The position numbers and the translations under genes were made by a program. Under the pieces are notes generated by a model. The model searched no databases and was not told the DNA's origin. It was given only the letters and a program-made list of their open reading frames with translations. A stretch of DNA of 64,000 nucleotides, taken from an uncultured Pelagibacteraceae bacterium. Its GTDB lineage: Bacteria > Pseudomonadota > Alphaproteobacteria > Pelagibacterales > Pelagibacteraceae. Every line of letters starts with the position of its first letter. Positions within the stretch are counted from its first letter, which is position 1. The stretch is from contig CABYUV010000003.1 in NCBI GenBank assembly GCA_902522115.1, forward strand, positions 1 to 64,000, in the 5' to 3' direction. Shown here piece after piece: positions 52,857-62,655 of the stretch.

Positions 52857-54473
52857 CTAAACTTGTTTTCTCAGTTCAAATTTTTGTATTTTACCTGTTG
52901 ACGTTTTTGGTAACTCACAAAAAACAACTTTTTTTGGAACTTTAAAGCCTGCTAAAGTTTCTTTACAAAAATCAATTAATTCTTTCTCGCTAACTGGTTT
53001 GTCTTTAACTGCCTCGATAAATGCACACGGCACCTCACCCCATTTTTCGTCTGGTTTTGCAACAACCGCAGCAATCGAAACGGATGGGTGTTTGGATAAA
53101 GTATTTTCAATTTCAATTGAAGAAATATTTTCTCCTCCAGAAATAATTATATCTTTTGATCTATCTTGTATTTTAATATAGCCATCAGAGTGCATTACAG
53201 CTAAATCACCACTGTGAAACCAACCATCTTTCATGGCTTTTTCGGTAGCCTCTTTATCTTTGAAATATCCCTTCATAACAACATTTCCTCTAATCATGAT
53301 TTCACCAATTGTCTTTCCGTCTCTAGGAACTTCTTTCATTGTCTCAGGGTCTAAAACAACTACACCTTCCGTATTAGGGTACTTTACACCTTGTCTTGCT
53401 TTAATCTCGTTTTGTTTTTCTTCATCGAAATTATTCCACTCATCATTCCAGGCACACTGAGTTACATGCCCATAAGTTTCCGTTAAACCATATACATGCA
53501 TCACTTCAAATCCCAGATCTCTCATTTTTTTAAAAATTATACTTGGTGGAGGAGCACCAGCAGTTAAAACATAAACTTTTTGTTTTAATTTTTTCTTATC
53601 GCTTTCTGTGGCTCCAGTAATCATATTCAATACTATTGGAGCACCACCAAAATGAGTAATTTCATATTTATCAATGAGTTCAAAAATTTTTTTAATGTCT
53701 ATATTTCTTAAACAAATTGTTCTTCCATTTAGCATCGGTACGGTCCATGGATAACACCAACCATTGCAATGGAACATTGGTACAACTGTTAAAAAATTTA
53801 ACCTATTTGGCATATTCCAAGCAACTGAGCTTCCCGTAGACATTAAATATGCCCCCCTATGATGATAGACAACACCTTTGGGATTTCCTGTAGTACCTGA
53901 TGTATAACTTAATGATATAGCTTGCCACTCATCCTCGGGCATTTGCCATTGGTAATTTTCATCACCTGTATTTAAAAAACTTTCATATTCTAAATCGCCA
54001 ATTTTTTCCAATTTTGATTGGTCAGCATATTTATCTTTTATGTCAATAATAGTTATTTTTTTATTAAGATTTTTTAATGCTTTTTTTACTTCTCCATGAA
54101 GTTGTCTATCAACAACTAAGACTTTTGCTTCGCTATGATCTAAAATATAGGAAATTGTTTTGGCATCTAATCTTATATTTATCGTATTAAGAACTGCACC
54201 AGTCATAGGTACAGAGTAGTGTGCTTCAAAAATCTCTGGTGTATTGAAAGCTAAGAATGAAACCGTGTCACCTTTTTTAATACCTATTTTTGTCAATGCA
54301 CTAGCAAATTTTACAACTCTTTTATAAACTTCAGCCCAGGTATAATTTTTTTCTTCATAAATTATAGCCTCATAATTTGGGTAAATTTCTTTTGCTCTTT
54401 TTAAAAAAGTTAAGGGAGTGAGGGGTACGTGATTTGCTTTATTTTTATCTAAATTTGTATCGTAATGGCTCAT
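52857..54473 (-). CDS. dmdB: Acyl-CoA ligase, methylmercaptopropionate-CoA ligase (DmdB)
   Basis: DmdB activates methylmercaptopropionate with ATP and CoA. The 538 residues are of the adenylate-forming family: the ATP loop SYTSGTTGNPKGVVYHH, HVYGLTETYG, the hinge aspartate and arginine in HSGDLAVMHSDGYIKIQDR, SGGENISSIEIE and the catalytic lysine in KTSTGKIQKFELR. The fatty-acyl ligase family is broad; the DmdB name depends on location between dmdC and dmdA. It shares one base with dmdC (TAATG). Confidence 0.88.
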   Translation of the reverse strand: MSHYDTNLDKNKANHVPLTPLTFLKRAKEIYPNYEAIIYEEKNYTWAEVYKRVVKFASALTKIGIKKGDTVSFLAFNTPEIFEAHYSVPMTGAVLNTINIRLDAKTISYILDHSEAKVLVVDRQLHGEVKKALKNLNKKITIIDIKDKYADQSKLEKIGDLEYESFLNTGDENYQWQMPEDEWQAISLSYTSGTTGNPKGVVYHHRGAYLMSTGSSVAWNMPNRLNFLTVVPMFHCNGWCYPWTVPMLNGRTICLRNIDIKKIFELIDKYEITHFGGAPIVLNMITGATESDKKKLKQKVYVLTAGAPPPSIIFKKMRDLGFEVMHVYGLTETYGHVTQCAWNDEWNNFDEEKQNEIKARQGVKYPNTEGVVVLDPETMKEVPRDGKTIGEIMIRGNVVMKGYFKDKEATEKAMKDGWFHSGDLAVMHSDGYIKIQDRSKDIIISGGENISSIEIENTLSKHPSVSIAAVVAKPDEKWGEVPCAFIEAVKDKPVSEKELIDFCKETLAGFKVPKKVVFCELPKTSTGKIQKFELRKQV

Positions 54474-56236
54474 TAATTAAACTTAAAATTCATTATATTT
54501 GAGCTTCCTGAGATTGCTGATTTGTAATGATACTCAGCCCGAGGTAATACCTTATCAAAATAAAATCTAGCTGTATTTATTTTATCACTATAAAATTCTT
54601 TATTTGTATTAAAATCATTAAAACTAACCTCTAAAATTTTAATCCAAGCATAAGCAATTGAAACATAACCTAAGCTTTTTAAATAATCATTTGCTGCAGC
54701 ACTAACATCATCCTTTTCAATTTTATTTTTATCATTTATCCAATCTGTGAATTTGGATAAAATATCTAAATAATGGTTTAATTCTTTAGAAAATGTTTTT
54801 ACTTTTTCATTTTTGCTCTCACATTCAGATTTAATCATTTCTAAAAACTTATTTATAACATCACCTTTTTTGCTAGATAATTTTCTAAATACTAAATCTG
54901 CAGCCTGTACGGAATTTGTTCCTTCATAAATTGGGGTAATACGATTATCTCGATATAATTGCTCAATACCTTGGTCTTTAGTATATCCGTATCCTCCATG
55001 TATCTGCATTGCATCGCTAGTAATTTCCATAGCTAAATCTGTAAAAAGTGATTTTACCACAGGCGTCATTAATGAAACGTAATCTAAAGCAGCTTGTTTA
55101 ATTTTTTCGTCTGGGTGATAAAGACTTACTTCTGTTTGTTGAGAAAGCCAAAAACATAATGCTCTTTCACCCTCAATTATTGATTTCATATTAAGTAAAG
55201 TTCTTCTAATGTCTGCATGATCAATTATAAAATCTGCACCATTATTAGATTTTGAATTATTTGTTTTTCCTTGCTTTCTTTCTTTTGCGTAAGAAAGTGA
55301 ATTTTGATAAGCAATTTCAGAAATACCTAAACCTTGAATGCCTACAACTATTCGCTCTAAATTCATCATTGTGAACATTGCACTAAGACCTTTATCTTTG
55401 TTACCAATCATGTAACCAGTTGCATCATCAAAATTTAAAACACAAGTTGCTGAACCTTTAATACCCATCTTACTCTCAATTGATCCAGTTGAAATTCCAT
55501 TTCTTGGACCAATACTACCATCTTGGTTCACAATATATTTTGGAACTAAAAATAAACTAATTCCCTTAGTACCAGATGGAGAGTCTGGTGATCTTGCCAA
55601 AACTAAGTGAATAATATTTTCGGTTAAATCATGGTCTCCTGAAGTTATGAATATTTTTTGACCACTGATTTTATAAGTATTATCTGATTGTTTAATTGCT
55701 TTAGTTTTTAACAAGCCAAGGTCGGTACCACAGACTGGTTCTGTTAAACACATTGTACCACTCCACTTACCTTCTACAATCTTTGGTAAATATTTATTTT
55801 TAATTTCATCAGAAGCATGATGATTAATACAATTATAAGCACCAATACTTAGTTCACTATATAATTTAAATGATAAGCTTGCTGAAGATAGCATTTCATC
55901 AAAAAATGCACTTACTGTTTTTGGCATTCCTTGACCTCCATATTTTGGATCACAAGACAATGAAGTCCAACCATCCTCAATATACTTTTGATACGCTTCT
56001 TTGTAGCCTGGGGGTGTTCTGACAACACCATTTTCTAAAACTGCTGGATTTTCATCTCCTAATTTAGCAAGAGGTAAAATTAAATTTTGATTTATCTTGG
56101 CTGCTTCCTCTAAAATATCTTTCACTAGATCTGAACTAACTTCATTATATTTTTCAAGTTCATTATAATTTTTATTGTCTCTTAATTTTTCAAAGAGAAA
56201 CATCATGTCTTTTACTGGAGCTGTATAACTTGGCAT
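54473..56236 (-). CDS. dmdC: Acyl-CoA dehydrogenase, methylmercaptopropionyl-CoA dehydrogenase (DmdC)
   Basis: DmdC oxidises methylmercaptopropionyl-CoA to methylthioacryloyl-CoA with FAD. At 587 residues it is the long DmdC type rather than the 380-residue short-chain type. The flavin segments MCLTEPVCGTDLG and KIFITSGDHD, the helical QIHGGYGYTKDQGIEQLYRD and the catalytic-base region ITPIYEGTNSVQAADL are intact, and a C-terminal extension of about 150 residues follows. It heads the dmd cluster, 26 bases after leuB. A hydratase gene dmdD is absent. Confidence 0.88.
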   Translation of the reverse strand: MPSYTAPVKDMMFLFEKLRDNKNYNELEKYNEVSSDLVKDILEEAAKINQNLILPLAKLGDENPAVLENGVVRTPPGYKEAYQKYIEDGWTSLSCDPKYGGQGMPKTVSAFFDEMLSSASLSFKLYSELSIGAYNCINHHASDEIKNKYLPKIVEGKWSGTMCLTEPVCGTDLGLLKTKAIKQSDNTYKISGQKIFITSGDHDLTENIIHLVLARSPDSPSGTKGISLFLVPKYIVNQDGSIGPRNGISTGSIESKMGIKGSATCVLNFDDATGYMIGNKDKGLSAMFTMMNLERIVVGIQGLGISEIAYQNSLSYAKERKQGKTNNSKSNNGADFIIDHADIRRTLLNMKSIIEGERALCFWLSQQTEVSLYHPDEKIKQAALDYVSLMTPVVKSLFTDLAMEITSDAMQIHGGYGYTKDQGIEQLYRDNRITPIYEGTNSVQAADLVFRKLSSKKGDVINKFLEMIKSECESKNEKVKTFSKELNHYLDILSKFTDWINDKNKIEKDDVSAAANDYLKSLGYVSIAYAWIKILEVSFNDFNTNKEFYSDKINTARFYFDKVLPRAEYHYKSAISGSSNIMNFKFN

Positions 56237-56262
56237 ATTTAAACCTTAAAATAATTCTAGTT

Positions 56263-57369
56263 TTATTGCAATTTTGAAATTATCGCATCACCCATTGCTG
56301 AAGTAGATGTTTCTTTCATGCCTTTTGACATTATGTCTTTTGTTCTTAATCCATCATTTAGAACATCTTGAACTGCCTTTTCTAAAACATCTGCTTCTTT
56401 ATCAAGATCTAAAGAGTACCTTAAAGCCATAGCAAAACTCAAAATAGAAGCTATTGGATTTGCAATACCTTGTCCAGCTATATCAGGAGCCGATCCATGT
56501 ATTGGCTCATACATTGCTCTCATCTCACCATCTTTATTTTTTGCACCCAAAGACGCTGACGGCAAAAGACCTAAAGATCCAGTTAACATCGAAGCTTGAT
56601 CAGACAGCATATCCCCAAATAAATTATCGGTTACAATTACATCAAATTGCTTTGGGTTTCTTAAAAGTTGCATTGCGCAGTTATCTGCTAACATATGGCT
56701 TAACTCTACATCTTTGTATTCTTTTTCATGAAGTTCTTTAACTTCTTCTTTCCACAATTGTCCGGCTTCCATTACATTTGACTTTTCACATGATGTAACT
56801 TTATTTGATCTTTTTCTTGCTAAATCAAAAGCAACTCTAGCTACTCTTGTAATTTCACTAGTTGTATATGTATGAGTATTAATTCCTTTTCTTTCACCAT
56901 TTTCAATTGGCTTTATTCCTCTAGGTTCACCAAAATATATTCCACCCGTTAACTCTCTTACTATCATTATATCTAGTCCTGAAACTACCTCTGGCTTAAG
57001 GGTTGAAGCATCGACTAATTGTTTAAAACAAATTGCAGGCCTCAAGTTTGCAAAAAGCTTTAATTCTTTCCTAAGTTTTAATAATGCTCTTTCTGGTTTT
57101 TTGGAAAATTCTAGGTTATCCCATGTAGGACCACCAACCGCTCCAAGCATAATTACTTCACTTTCTAGTGCTTTATAAAAAACCTCATCAGTGATTGGGG
57201 TGCCATGTTTATCATAAGAACAACCACCAACTAGCTCCTGATCAATTTCAAAATCTAAAAATTTTTTATCATTAAACCAGTTAATGATTTTTTTTACCTC
57301 AGTTATTACCTCCGGACCAATACCATCACCAGGAAGTAAAAGTATTTTTCTTTTTTTTACTTTAATCAT
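56263..57369 (-). CDS. leuB: 3-isopropylmalate dehydrogenase
   Basis: LeuB oxidises and decarboxylates 3-isopropylmalate in leucine synthesis. The 368 residues have [40 protein letters not shown] and the metal-binding [22 protein letters not shown]; the C-terminal [18 protein letters not shown] completes the signature. The start ATG lies 8 bases inside the end of leuD. Confidence 0.96.
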   Translation of the reverse strand: MIKVKKRKILLLPGDGIGPEVITEVKKIINWFNDKKFLDFEIDQELVGGCSYDKHGTPITDEVFYKALESEVIMLGAVGGPTWDNLEFSKKPERALLKLRKELKLFANLRPAICFKQLVDASTLKPEVVSGLDIMIVRELTGGIYFGEPRGIKPIENGERKGINTHTYTTSEITRVARVAFDLARKRSNKVTSCEKSNVMEAGQLWKEEVKELHEKEYKDVELSHMLADNCAMQLLRNPKQFDVIVTDNLFGDMLSDQASMLTGSLGLLPSASLGAKNKDGEMRAMYEPIHGSAPDIAGQGIANPIASILSFAMALRYSLDLDKEADVLEKAVQDVLNDGLRTKDIMSKGMKETSTSAMGDAIISKLQ

Positions 57370-57967
57370 TAAATACCCAAGGCTTTTCGTTTTTTAAATT
57401 TGTTTCAAACTTTTCTATTTTTTCTGATTTTTTTAGTGATAAAGCGATATCATCAAGCCCTTCTAACAAACATTTTTTCTTAAATGGATCAACTTCAAAT
57501 TTTAGCTCATTATTTCCATAAACTATTTTTTCCTCTTGCAAATCAATAGAAATTTCTTCTTGTCTATTTGCGTATTCAGATAGCTCTTTTATTTTTTCTT
57601 CTTCAAGGATTATAGGCAAAATTCCATTTTTAAAACAATTACTAAAAAAAATATCTGCATAACTTGAACTTATCACACAAGTAATTCCAAAATCTAATAA
57701 AGCCCAAGGAGCATGTTCTCTTGATGAACCGCATCCAAAGTTTTTTCCAGCAATTAAAATTTTAGATTGATTAAATGGATCTTTGTTTAACACAAAATCA
57801 TTTATTTCTTTGCCTTGATCATCATATCTCATTTCAAAAAATAAATTTTTTCCTAGACCAGTTCTTTTGATAGTTTTTAAAAACTGCTTTGGAATTATCA
57901 TATCTGTATCAATATTTACTATTGGTAAATAAGCTGGGATACTTTTTAATTTATTAAATTTTTGCAT
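57362..57967 (-). CDS. leuD: 3-isopropylmalate dehydratase small subunit
   Basis: LeuD forms the swivelling part of isopropylmalate isomerase with LeuC. The 201 residues show [33 protein letters not shown] and [18 protein letters not shown]. It directly follows leuC and overlaps leuB by 8 bases. Confidence 0.96.
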   Translation of the reverse strand: MQKFNKLKSIPAYLPIVNIDTDMIIPKQFLKTIKRTGLGKNLFFEMRYDDQGKEINDFVLNKDPFNQSKILIAGKNFGCGSSREHAPWALLDFGITCVISSSYADIFFSNCFKNGILPIILEEEKIKELSEYANRQEEISIDLQEEKIVYGNNELKFEVDPFKKKCLLEGLDDIALSLKKSEKIEKFETNLKNEKPWVFND

Positions 57968-59371
57968 TTAATTTTGATACTTTCTGACATCATCTAAATT
58001 ACCTGAAATTGCAGCTGCTGCAGCCATTCCTGGACTAACTAGATGAGTTCTTCCACCTCTACCTTGTCTTCCCTCAAAATTTCTATTTGACGTAGAGGCA
58101 CATCTTTCTTCTGGTTTTAATTTATCGGCATTCATCGCTAAACACATAGAGCAACCTGGTTCTCTCCATTCAAACCCTGAGCTAACAAAAATTTTATCTA
58201 GTCCTTCTTGCTCTGCTTGTTCTTTAACTAAGCCTGAGCCTGGAACTACTATAGCATTAACATGCGATGATACTTTTTTATCTTTTACGATTTTTGCTGC
58301 TTCTCTCAAATCTTCTATTCTGCCATTAGTACAACTACCAATAAATACTTTATCTATTTTTATATCTGTGGCTGCCATGTCAGGTTTTAAACCCATATAC
58401 TTTAAAGCTCTTTCAATTGAATTTTTTTTATCTTCATCAGTCTCATTATTTGGATTTGGAACTTTTCCATCAATTGTTATTACATCTTGTGGTGACGTAC
58501 CCCATGTAATCATAGGTAAAATTTCATTTGCATTTAGGCTAATTTCTTTATCAAAACTAGCATCAGAGTCTGTTTTTAAAGTTTCCCAATAGTTCAAAGC
58601 TTTATCCCAATTTTCACTTTTTGGTGACATTGGTTTTCCTTTTAAATATTCAAAAATTTTTTCATCTGGTGCAATTAATCCTGCTCTTGCACCACCTTCA
58701 ATTGTCATATTGCAAATAGTCATTCTTTGCTCAACACTTAAAGATCTTATTAAATCTCCAGCATATTCCACAACAGATCCTGTTCCACCTGCTGTACCTA
58801 TTTTTCCAATTATTTGAAGTATTACATCTTTAGAAGTAACTCCTAAAGGAAGTTCACCGTTAACATTAATTCTAAAATTTTTAGCTTTCTTCTGAACTAG
58901 TGTTTGGGTTGCTAAAACATGTTCAACTTCTGAAGTTCCTATTCCAAATGCTAAAGCACCAAATGCTCCATGCGTTGCGGTATGACTATCTCCACAAACG
59001 ATAACTGTACCTGGTTGAGTAAAACCTTGTTCAGGTCCAATAATATGAACGATACCTTGCCTCTTATCATCCATACCAAATAACTGAACACCGAATTCTT
59101 TACAATTTGCCTCTAAAGTATCTACTTGAATTTTTGACTCTTCATCTGAAATACCTTTTGATCTGTCAGTTGTTGGAACATTATGATCTGCAACTGCTAA
59201 AGTTAAATTTGGATGTCTCACTTTTCTGTTAGAATTTCTTAATCCTTCAAAAGCTTGGGGGCTTGTCACCTCATGAATTAAATGTCTATCTACAAAAAGT
59301 AAAGATGTGCCATCATCTTGTTGGTCAACTAGATGATCGTTCCAAATTTTATCGTATAATGTTGTAGACAT
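57968..59371 (-). CDS. leuC: 3-isopropylmalate dehydratase large subunit
   Basis: LeuC is the aconitase-family subunit with the [4Fe-4S] cluster that isomerises isopropylmalate. The 467 residues carry the cluster cysteines in GSCTNGR and [10 protein letters not shown], the substrate residues in [16 protein letters not shown], and [21 protein letters not shown]. The leuC-leuD-leuB trio is complete; leuA is not in the window. It begins 11 bases after rplS. Confidence 0.97.
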   Translation of the reverse strand: MSTTLYDKIWNDHLVDQQDDGTSLLFVDRHLIHEVTSPQAFEGLRNSNRKVRHPNLTLAVADHNVPTTDRSKGISDEESKIQVDTLEANCKEFGVQLFGMDDKRQGIVHIIGPEQGFTQPGTVIVCGDSHTATHGAFGALAFGIGTSEVEHVLATQTLVQKKAKNFRINVNGELPLGVTSKDVILQIIGKIGTAGGTGSVVEYAGDLIRSLSVEQRMTICNMTIEGGARAGLIAPDEKIFEYLKGKPMSPKSENWDKALNYWETLKTDSDASFDKEISLNANEILPMITWGTSPQDVITIDGKVPNPNNETDEDKKNSIERALKYMGLKPDMAATDIKIDKVFIGSCTNGRIEDLREAAKIVKDKKVSSHVNAIVVPGSGLVKEQAEQEGLDKIFVSSGFEWREPGCSMCLAMNADKLKPEERCASTSNRNFEGRQGRGGRTHLVSPGMAAAAAISGNLDDVRKYQN

Positions 59372-59382
59372 TGAAAAAAAAA

Positions 59383-59925
59383 TTATTTTTTTTCTGAAGA
59401 GCTTTCTGATTTTTGTTCTTCTTTAGGAGCCTCTGCTGCTGGAGCCGCCTCTTCTTTAGGTGCTGCTTCTGCTTTTGGAGCTTCTTCTTTTGTTGCTTCT
59501 ACTGCAGGAGCTACATTTTCTTCTGTAACTGTCTCTGGTTTTGCCTCGATATCAATACCAATTTTTTTTCTAATTTTTTCTGCAATCCTTGCTGATTTAC
59601 CAGTTCTGTCTCTTAAATAATAAAGTTTTGCTCTTCTTACTTTACCTGATCTAATAACCTTAATTGAGTCAATTAAAGTTCCAAATAAAGGAAAAGTTCT
59701 CTCAACACCCTCTCCAAATGAAATCTTTCTAACCGTAAAAGATGAGTTTAAGTCTCTGCTTTTTTTAGCAATACACACTCCCTCAAAATATTGAATTCTT
59801 TCTTTTTTACCCTCGGTAATTCTCACACCAACTTTAACAACATCTCCAGGATAAAATTCTGGAATTTTTTTCTCTGAAAGAATTTTGTTAACGTTATACT
59901 GATTTATTTCTTCAATTGTTTTCAT
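59383..59925 (-). CDS. rplS: 50S ribosomal protein L19 with Ala/Glu/Pro-rich C-terminal tail
   Basis: L19 lies at the subunit interface. The core (about 1-120) has [51 protein letters not shown] and [19 protein letters not shown] tail of about 55 residues rich in Ala, Glu, Pro and Lys extends well past the usual 115-residue protein, and resembles the tail of S16 nearby. I start at the ATG at 59925 (180 residues); a TTG at 59940 would add five residues that the family lacks. Confidence 0.95.
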   Translation of the reverse strand: MKTIEEINQYNVNKILSEKKIPEFYPGDVVKVGVRITEGKKERIQYFEGVCIAKKSRDLNSSFTVRKISFGEGVERTFPLFGTLIDSIKVIRSGKVRRAKLYYLRDRTGKSARIAEKIRKKIGIDIEAKPETVTEENVAPAVEATKEEAPKAEAAPKEEAAPAAEAPKEEQKSESSSEKK

Positions 59926-59941
59926 GTTAATATTTATCAAG

Positions 59942-60628
59942 TTAATTCTTCTTATATTTTTCCCATAAATCTGGTCTTCGGTCGCGTGTTATAGCCTCAG
60001 ATTGAGATAAACGCCAGTGTTTAATTTTATTATGATCACCTGATAATAGCACGTCTGGCACAGCTTTTTCCTCCCAAATTTGAGGTTTTGTATACTGAGG
60101 ATACTCTAGAAGACCATTTTCAAAGGTTTCATCTAATTTAGAGTTTTCATTTCCTAATACACCTGGCAGCAATCTTAAAATACTATCTATAACTACATAC
60201 GCAGCTGACTCCCCGCCTGACAAAACATAATCTCCAATACTAATTTCCTCAATATTTCTTGTTGAAAGTATTCTTTCGTCCACACCTTCAAAATGACCAC
60301 AAATTAAAGACAGAGATTTTTCACTAGCTAGCTCTTTTGCTAAATTTTGATCAAATTTTTTTCCTTTTGGCGATAAGTATAAAATTCTCTCACTCTCATT
60401 TTTGTTTTCATCTAAAGACTTTGCAAGAACATCTGCTTTTAACAACATCCCTGAACCACCCCCATAAGGTGTGTCATCTACTGTTTTATGTTTGTCATCA
60501 GCTGCATCTCTTATATTTACAACTTTAAGTTTCCATAAATTATTTGATAAAGCTTTTCCATAGAGTCCTTTAGATAAAGGACCAGGAAAAACCTCTGGAT
60601 AAAGTGTAAACACTTGAGCTTGCCACAT
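59942..60628 (-). CDS. trmD: tRNA (guanine-N1)-methyltransferase, m1G37
   Basis: TrmD methylates G37 of tRNAs reading CNN codons and prevents frameshifting. The 228 residues show the trefoil-knot SAM site: [20 protein letters not shown] and [11 protein letters not shown], with [13 protein letters not shown] and the N-terminal [12 protein letters not shown]. It lies between rpsP (14 bases) and rplS. The usual neighbour rimM is missing. Confidence 0.96.
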   Translation of the reverse strand: MWQAQVFTLYPEVFPGPLSKGLYGKALSNNLWKLKVVNIRDAADDKHKTVDDTPYGGGSGMLLKADVLAKSLDENKNESERILYLSPKGKKFDQNLAKELASEKSLSLICGHFEGVDERILSTRNIEEISIGDYVLSGGESAAYVVIDSILRLLPGVLGNENSKLDETFENGLLEYPQYTKPQIWEEKAVPDVLLSGDHNKIKHWRLSQSEAITRDRRPDLWEKYKKN

Positions 60629-60642
60629 AAATAATCTTTAAA

Positions 60643-61122
60643 TTATTTTTTTTCCTCTGCTGGAGCTTCTTCCTTAGGAGCTTCTGCTGCTGGAGCTGCT
60701 TCTGCTTTTGGAGCTTCTTCCTTAGGAGCTTCTGCTGCTGGAGCTGCTTCTGCTTTTGGAGCTTCTTCCTTAGAAGCTGCGTCTGCTTTAGGAGCTTCTT
60801 TATTATCCTCTTCTTTTTTATTTCTCTCTTTTTTTGGTACTGCTTTAATTGGATTATTTCCATTAGCAGGCATAGGCATTAATTCGTTCTCACCTAAAAT
60901 TCTTGCTACTCTAGTTGTTGGTTTAGCGCCTTGACCAAGCCAATATTTTATTCTCTCAGCTTCTAGGCCCACTCTTTCTTTTTTCTCTTTTGGTAATAAA
61001 GGGTTAAAGAAACCAACCTTCTCTATAAATCTTCCATCTCTTGCAAAACGACTGTCGGCAACGACAACCTTATAAACAGGACGTTTTTTTGTTCCACCTC
61101 TTGATAATCTTAATTTTAACAT
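60643..61122 (-). CDS. rpsP: 30S ribosomal protein S16 with repeated Ala/Glu/Pro/Lys tail
   Basis: S16 is an assembly protein of the 30S subunit. The core (about 1-85) begins [21 protein letters not shown] and includes [14 protein letters not shown] and [17 protein letters not shown]. The remaining 70 or so residues are a low-complexity tail with a 16-residue unit repeated in tandem ([16 protein letters not shown]). Alphaproteobacterial S16 proteins often have an acidic Ala-rich tail, but here the DNA repeat is exact. It follows ffh after 14 bases. Confidence 0.95.
   Translation of the reverse strand: MLKLRLSRGGTKKRPVYKVVVADSRFARDGRFIEKVGFFNPLLPKEKKERVGLEAERIKYWLGQGAKPTTRVARILGENELMPMPANGNNPIKAVPKKERNKKEEDNKEAPKADAASKEEAPKAEAAPAAEAPKEEAPKAEAAPAAEAPKEEAPAEEKK
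60662..60773. repeat. 48-base exact tandem repeat within the rpsP tail
   Basis: Two identical 48-base copies, 60662-60709 and 60710-60757, are followed by the first 16 bases of a third (60758-60773), after which the sequence diverges. Each copy encodes one 16-residue unit of the S16 tail, so the period keeps the reading frame. Exact identity over the third codon positions suggests recent slippage or unequal exchange. The unit is visibly richer in G+C than its surroundings. Confidence 0.93.
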
Positions 61123-61136
61123 TTGTTCTCCTTTTT

Positions 61137-62495
61137 TTACTTTAATTGGTTAAATAGCTCTGGCGGTATACCTTTATCTGACATACCTTTCAGATTTCCT
61201 TTTGACATCTTTTTCATCATTTCAGACATCATTTTAAACTGCTTAAGCAATTTATTGATAGTGGCTGGATCTGTGCCAGAGCCATTAGCAATTCTTTTTT
61301 TTCTAGAACCATCTATTATTTTTGGATTCTCTCTTTCTTTTTTTGTCATTGATAGAATAATAGCTTCATTTTTTGATATTATACTTTCATCAATACCTGC
61401 AGAGTCCATTTGAGATTTAATTTTAGATACTCCTGGCATAAAAGACATAATTCCCTCAATACCACCCATTTTTTTCATTTGTCTTAATTGAGACAAATAA
61501 TCTTCCATAGAGAATTGACCTTTTTTTAAATTTTCCTCTGCTTTTTTAATATTCTCTTCACCTAAATCTTGTGCAGCTTTTTCTACAAGAGATACGATAT
61601 CTCCCATTCCAAGTATTCTGTTTGCAATTCTATCTGGATGGAATACTTCAAGATTATCTATTTTTTCTCCTATACCTAAAAATTTAATTGGAACATTTGA
61701 AACATATTTCATACTCACTGCGGCTCCGCCTCTTGCATCACCGTCAGCCCTGGTTAAAATAATTCCAGATAAATTAACTGTATTTTTAAATTCTTTTGCC
61801 ACTGAGGCTGCAACTTGACCTGTTAAAGAGTCTGCAACTAAGAAAGTTTCTGTTGGATTAATTACAGCTTCAATTTGCTTAATCTCACTCATCATTTGTA
61901 AATCGATTTGAGTTCTACCAGCAGTATCAAATAAAATTATTTCAGCTCCATTTAAATTAGCAGCACTTATTGCTCTTCTACAAATATCAGCAGGTTGCTG
62001 ACCTTCTATAATAGGTAAAGTTAAAATATTATTTTGTTCTCCTAAAGATCTAAGTTGTTCTTGTGCAGCTGGTCTGTAAATATCTAGACTGACCATCATT
62101 ACTTTTTTCTTTTTATTATTTTCTAAAAATTTTGCTAATTTTGCTGTTGTTGTTGTTTTTCCAGAACCTTGTAACCCAACTAACATCATTGGCACAGGCG
62201 GTACTGCGTTTAAGTTTATCTCATTATTCGTTGCACCTAATAAATCTACAAGCTCATCATAAACAATTTTAACAACCATATCCCCAGGAGAGGTAGACCT
62301 TATTATCTCTTGGCCTAATGCTTTTGGCTTAACTTTTTCAATAAAATCTTTTGCAACATCCAAAGAGACATCTGCTTCAAGTAAGGCTTGCCTAATACCT
62401 CTTAAACCTTCATCTACTTGAGCTTCATCAAGCGAAGGTGCCTTTTTCAGAGAAGAAAAAATTTCTTCAAATTTATTTGTTAAATTTTCAAACAT
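61137..62495 (-). CDS. ffh: Signal recognition particle protein Ffh
   Basis: Ffh binds 4.5S RNA and signal sequences and delivers membrane proteins to FtsY. The 452 residues start [18 protein letters not shown] (N domain), have the GTPase motifs [24 protein letters not shown] and [12 protein letters not shown], and a methionine-rich M domain ([31 protein letters not shown]). The frame stays open to 62573, but the extra residues are encoded by a strongly structured leader, so I start at ATG 62495. It heads the 29-gene minus-strand block. 4.5S RNA is not in the window. Confidence 0.97.
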   Translation of the reverse strand: MFENLTNKFEEIFSSLKKAPSLDEAQVDEGLRGIRQALLEADVSLDVAKDFIEKVKPKALGQEIIRSTSPGDMVVKIVYDELVDLLGATNNEINLNAVPPVPMMLVGLQGSGKTTTTAKLAKFLENNKKKKVMMVSLDIYRPAAQEQLRSLGEQNNILTLPIIEGQQPADICRRAISAANLNGAEIILFDTAGRTQIDLQMMSEIKQIEAVINPTETFLVADSLTGQVAASVAKEFKNTVNLSGIILTRADGDARGGAAVSMKYVSNVPIKFLGIGEKIDNLEVFHPDRIANRILGMGDIVSLVEKAAQDLGEENIKKAEENLKKGQFSMEDYLSQLRQMKKMGGIEGIMSFMPGVSKIKSQMDSAGIDESIISKNEAIILSMTKKERENPKIIDGSRKKRIANGSGTDPATINKLLKQFKMMSEMMKKMSKGNLKGMSDKGIPPELFNQLK

Positions 62496-62604
62496 ATTTA
62501 TTACGCATAGCAGTAACTCACTAGTGGGCGAACCCTCGCTGACTAGTGTCGATCTCTTTGTTTCCAAAGACACCGCAAAGTTAATGTTTTTGCGGAAACG
62601 GCAA
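62496..62604 (-). ncRNA. Structured leader RNA of ffh (ffh motif candidate)
   Basis: This is the most GC-rich non-coding stretch and folds on the minus strand into three successive hairpins. In transcription order they are: CCGCAAA with TTTGCGG (62595-62589 and 62579-62573, 9-base loop); TCTTTG with CAAAGA closed by a GAAA tetraloop (62570-62565 and 62560-62555); and CACTAGT with ACTAGTG (62548-62542 and 62525-62519) enclosing GCGA with TCGC (62539-62536 and 62531-62528). The ffh ATG follows 23 bases after the last stem. A conserved cis-regulatory RNA before ffh was reported from comparative work on Pelagibacter and marine metagenomes (Meyer and colleagues, 2009, from memory). Its ligand or protein partner is unknown. 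Confidence 0.8.
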
Positions 62605-62609
62605 CAACC

Positions 62610-62616
62610 TATAATA
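62610..62616. promoter_or_regulatory. Overlapping -10 elements for divergent ffh leader and dapF transcription
   Basis: TATAATA at 62610-62616 gives a perfect TATAAT on the plus strand (62610-62615) for dapF and TATTAT on the minus strand (62616-62611) for the ffh leader. The predicted starts are near 62622 for dapF and near 62604 for the leader, just outside its first stem. The -35 boxes are weak on both sides. Confidence 0.5.
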
Positions 62617-62655
62617 GAGGTTCAAAAAGTCAATAAATAAGTTAAATATCTATAT

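Noticed and set aside
60570-60863. 97-residue Gln/Lys/Leu-repeat frame over the end of rpsP
   Set aside because: It is the tandem repeat of the S16 tail read in another frame.
62496-62573. Longer ffh starting at 62573
   Set aside because: The 26 extra residues do not resemble the Ffh N domain and are encoded by the hairpin leader; [11 protein letters not shown] at 62495 is the typical start.
62496-62604. 4.5S SRP RNA before ffh
   Set aside because: The conserved GGAAGGAAGCAGCC-type loop of SRP RNA is not present on either strand; the element is a leader instead.
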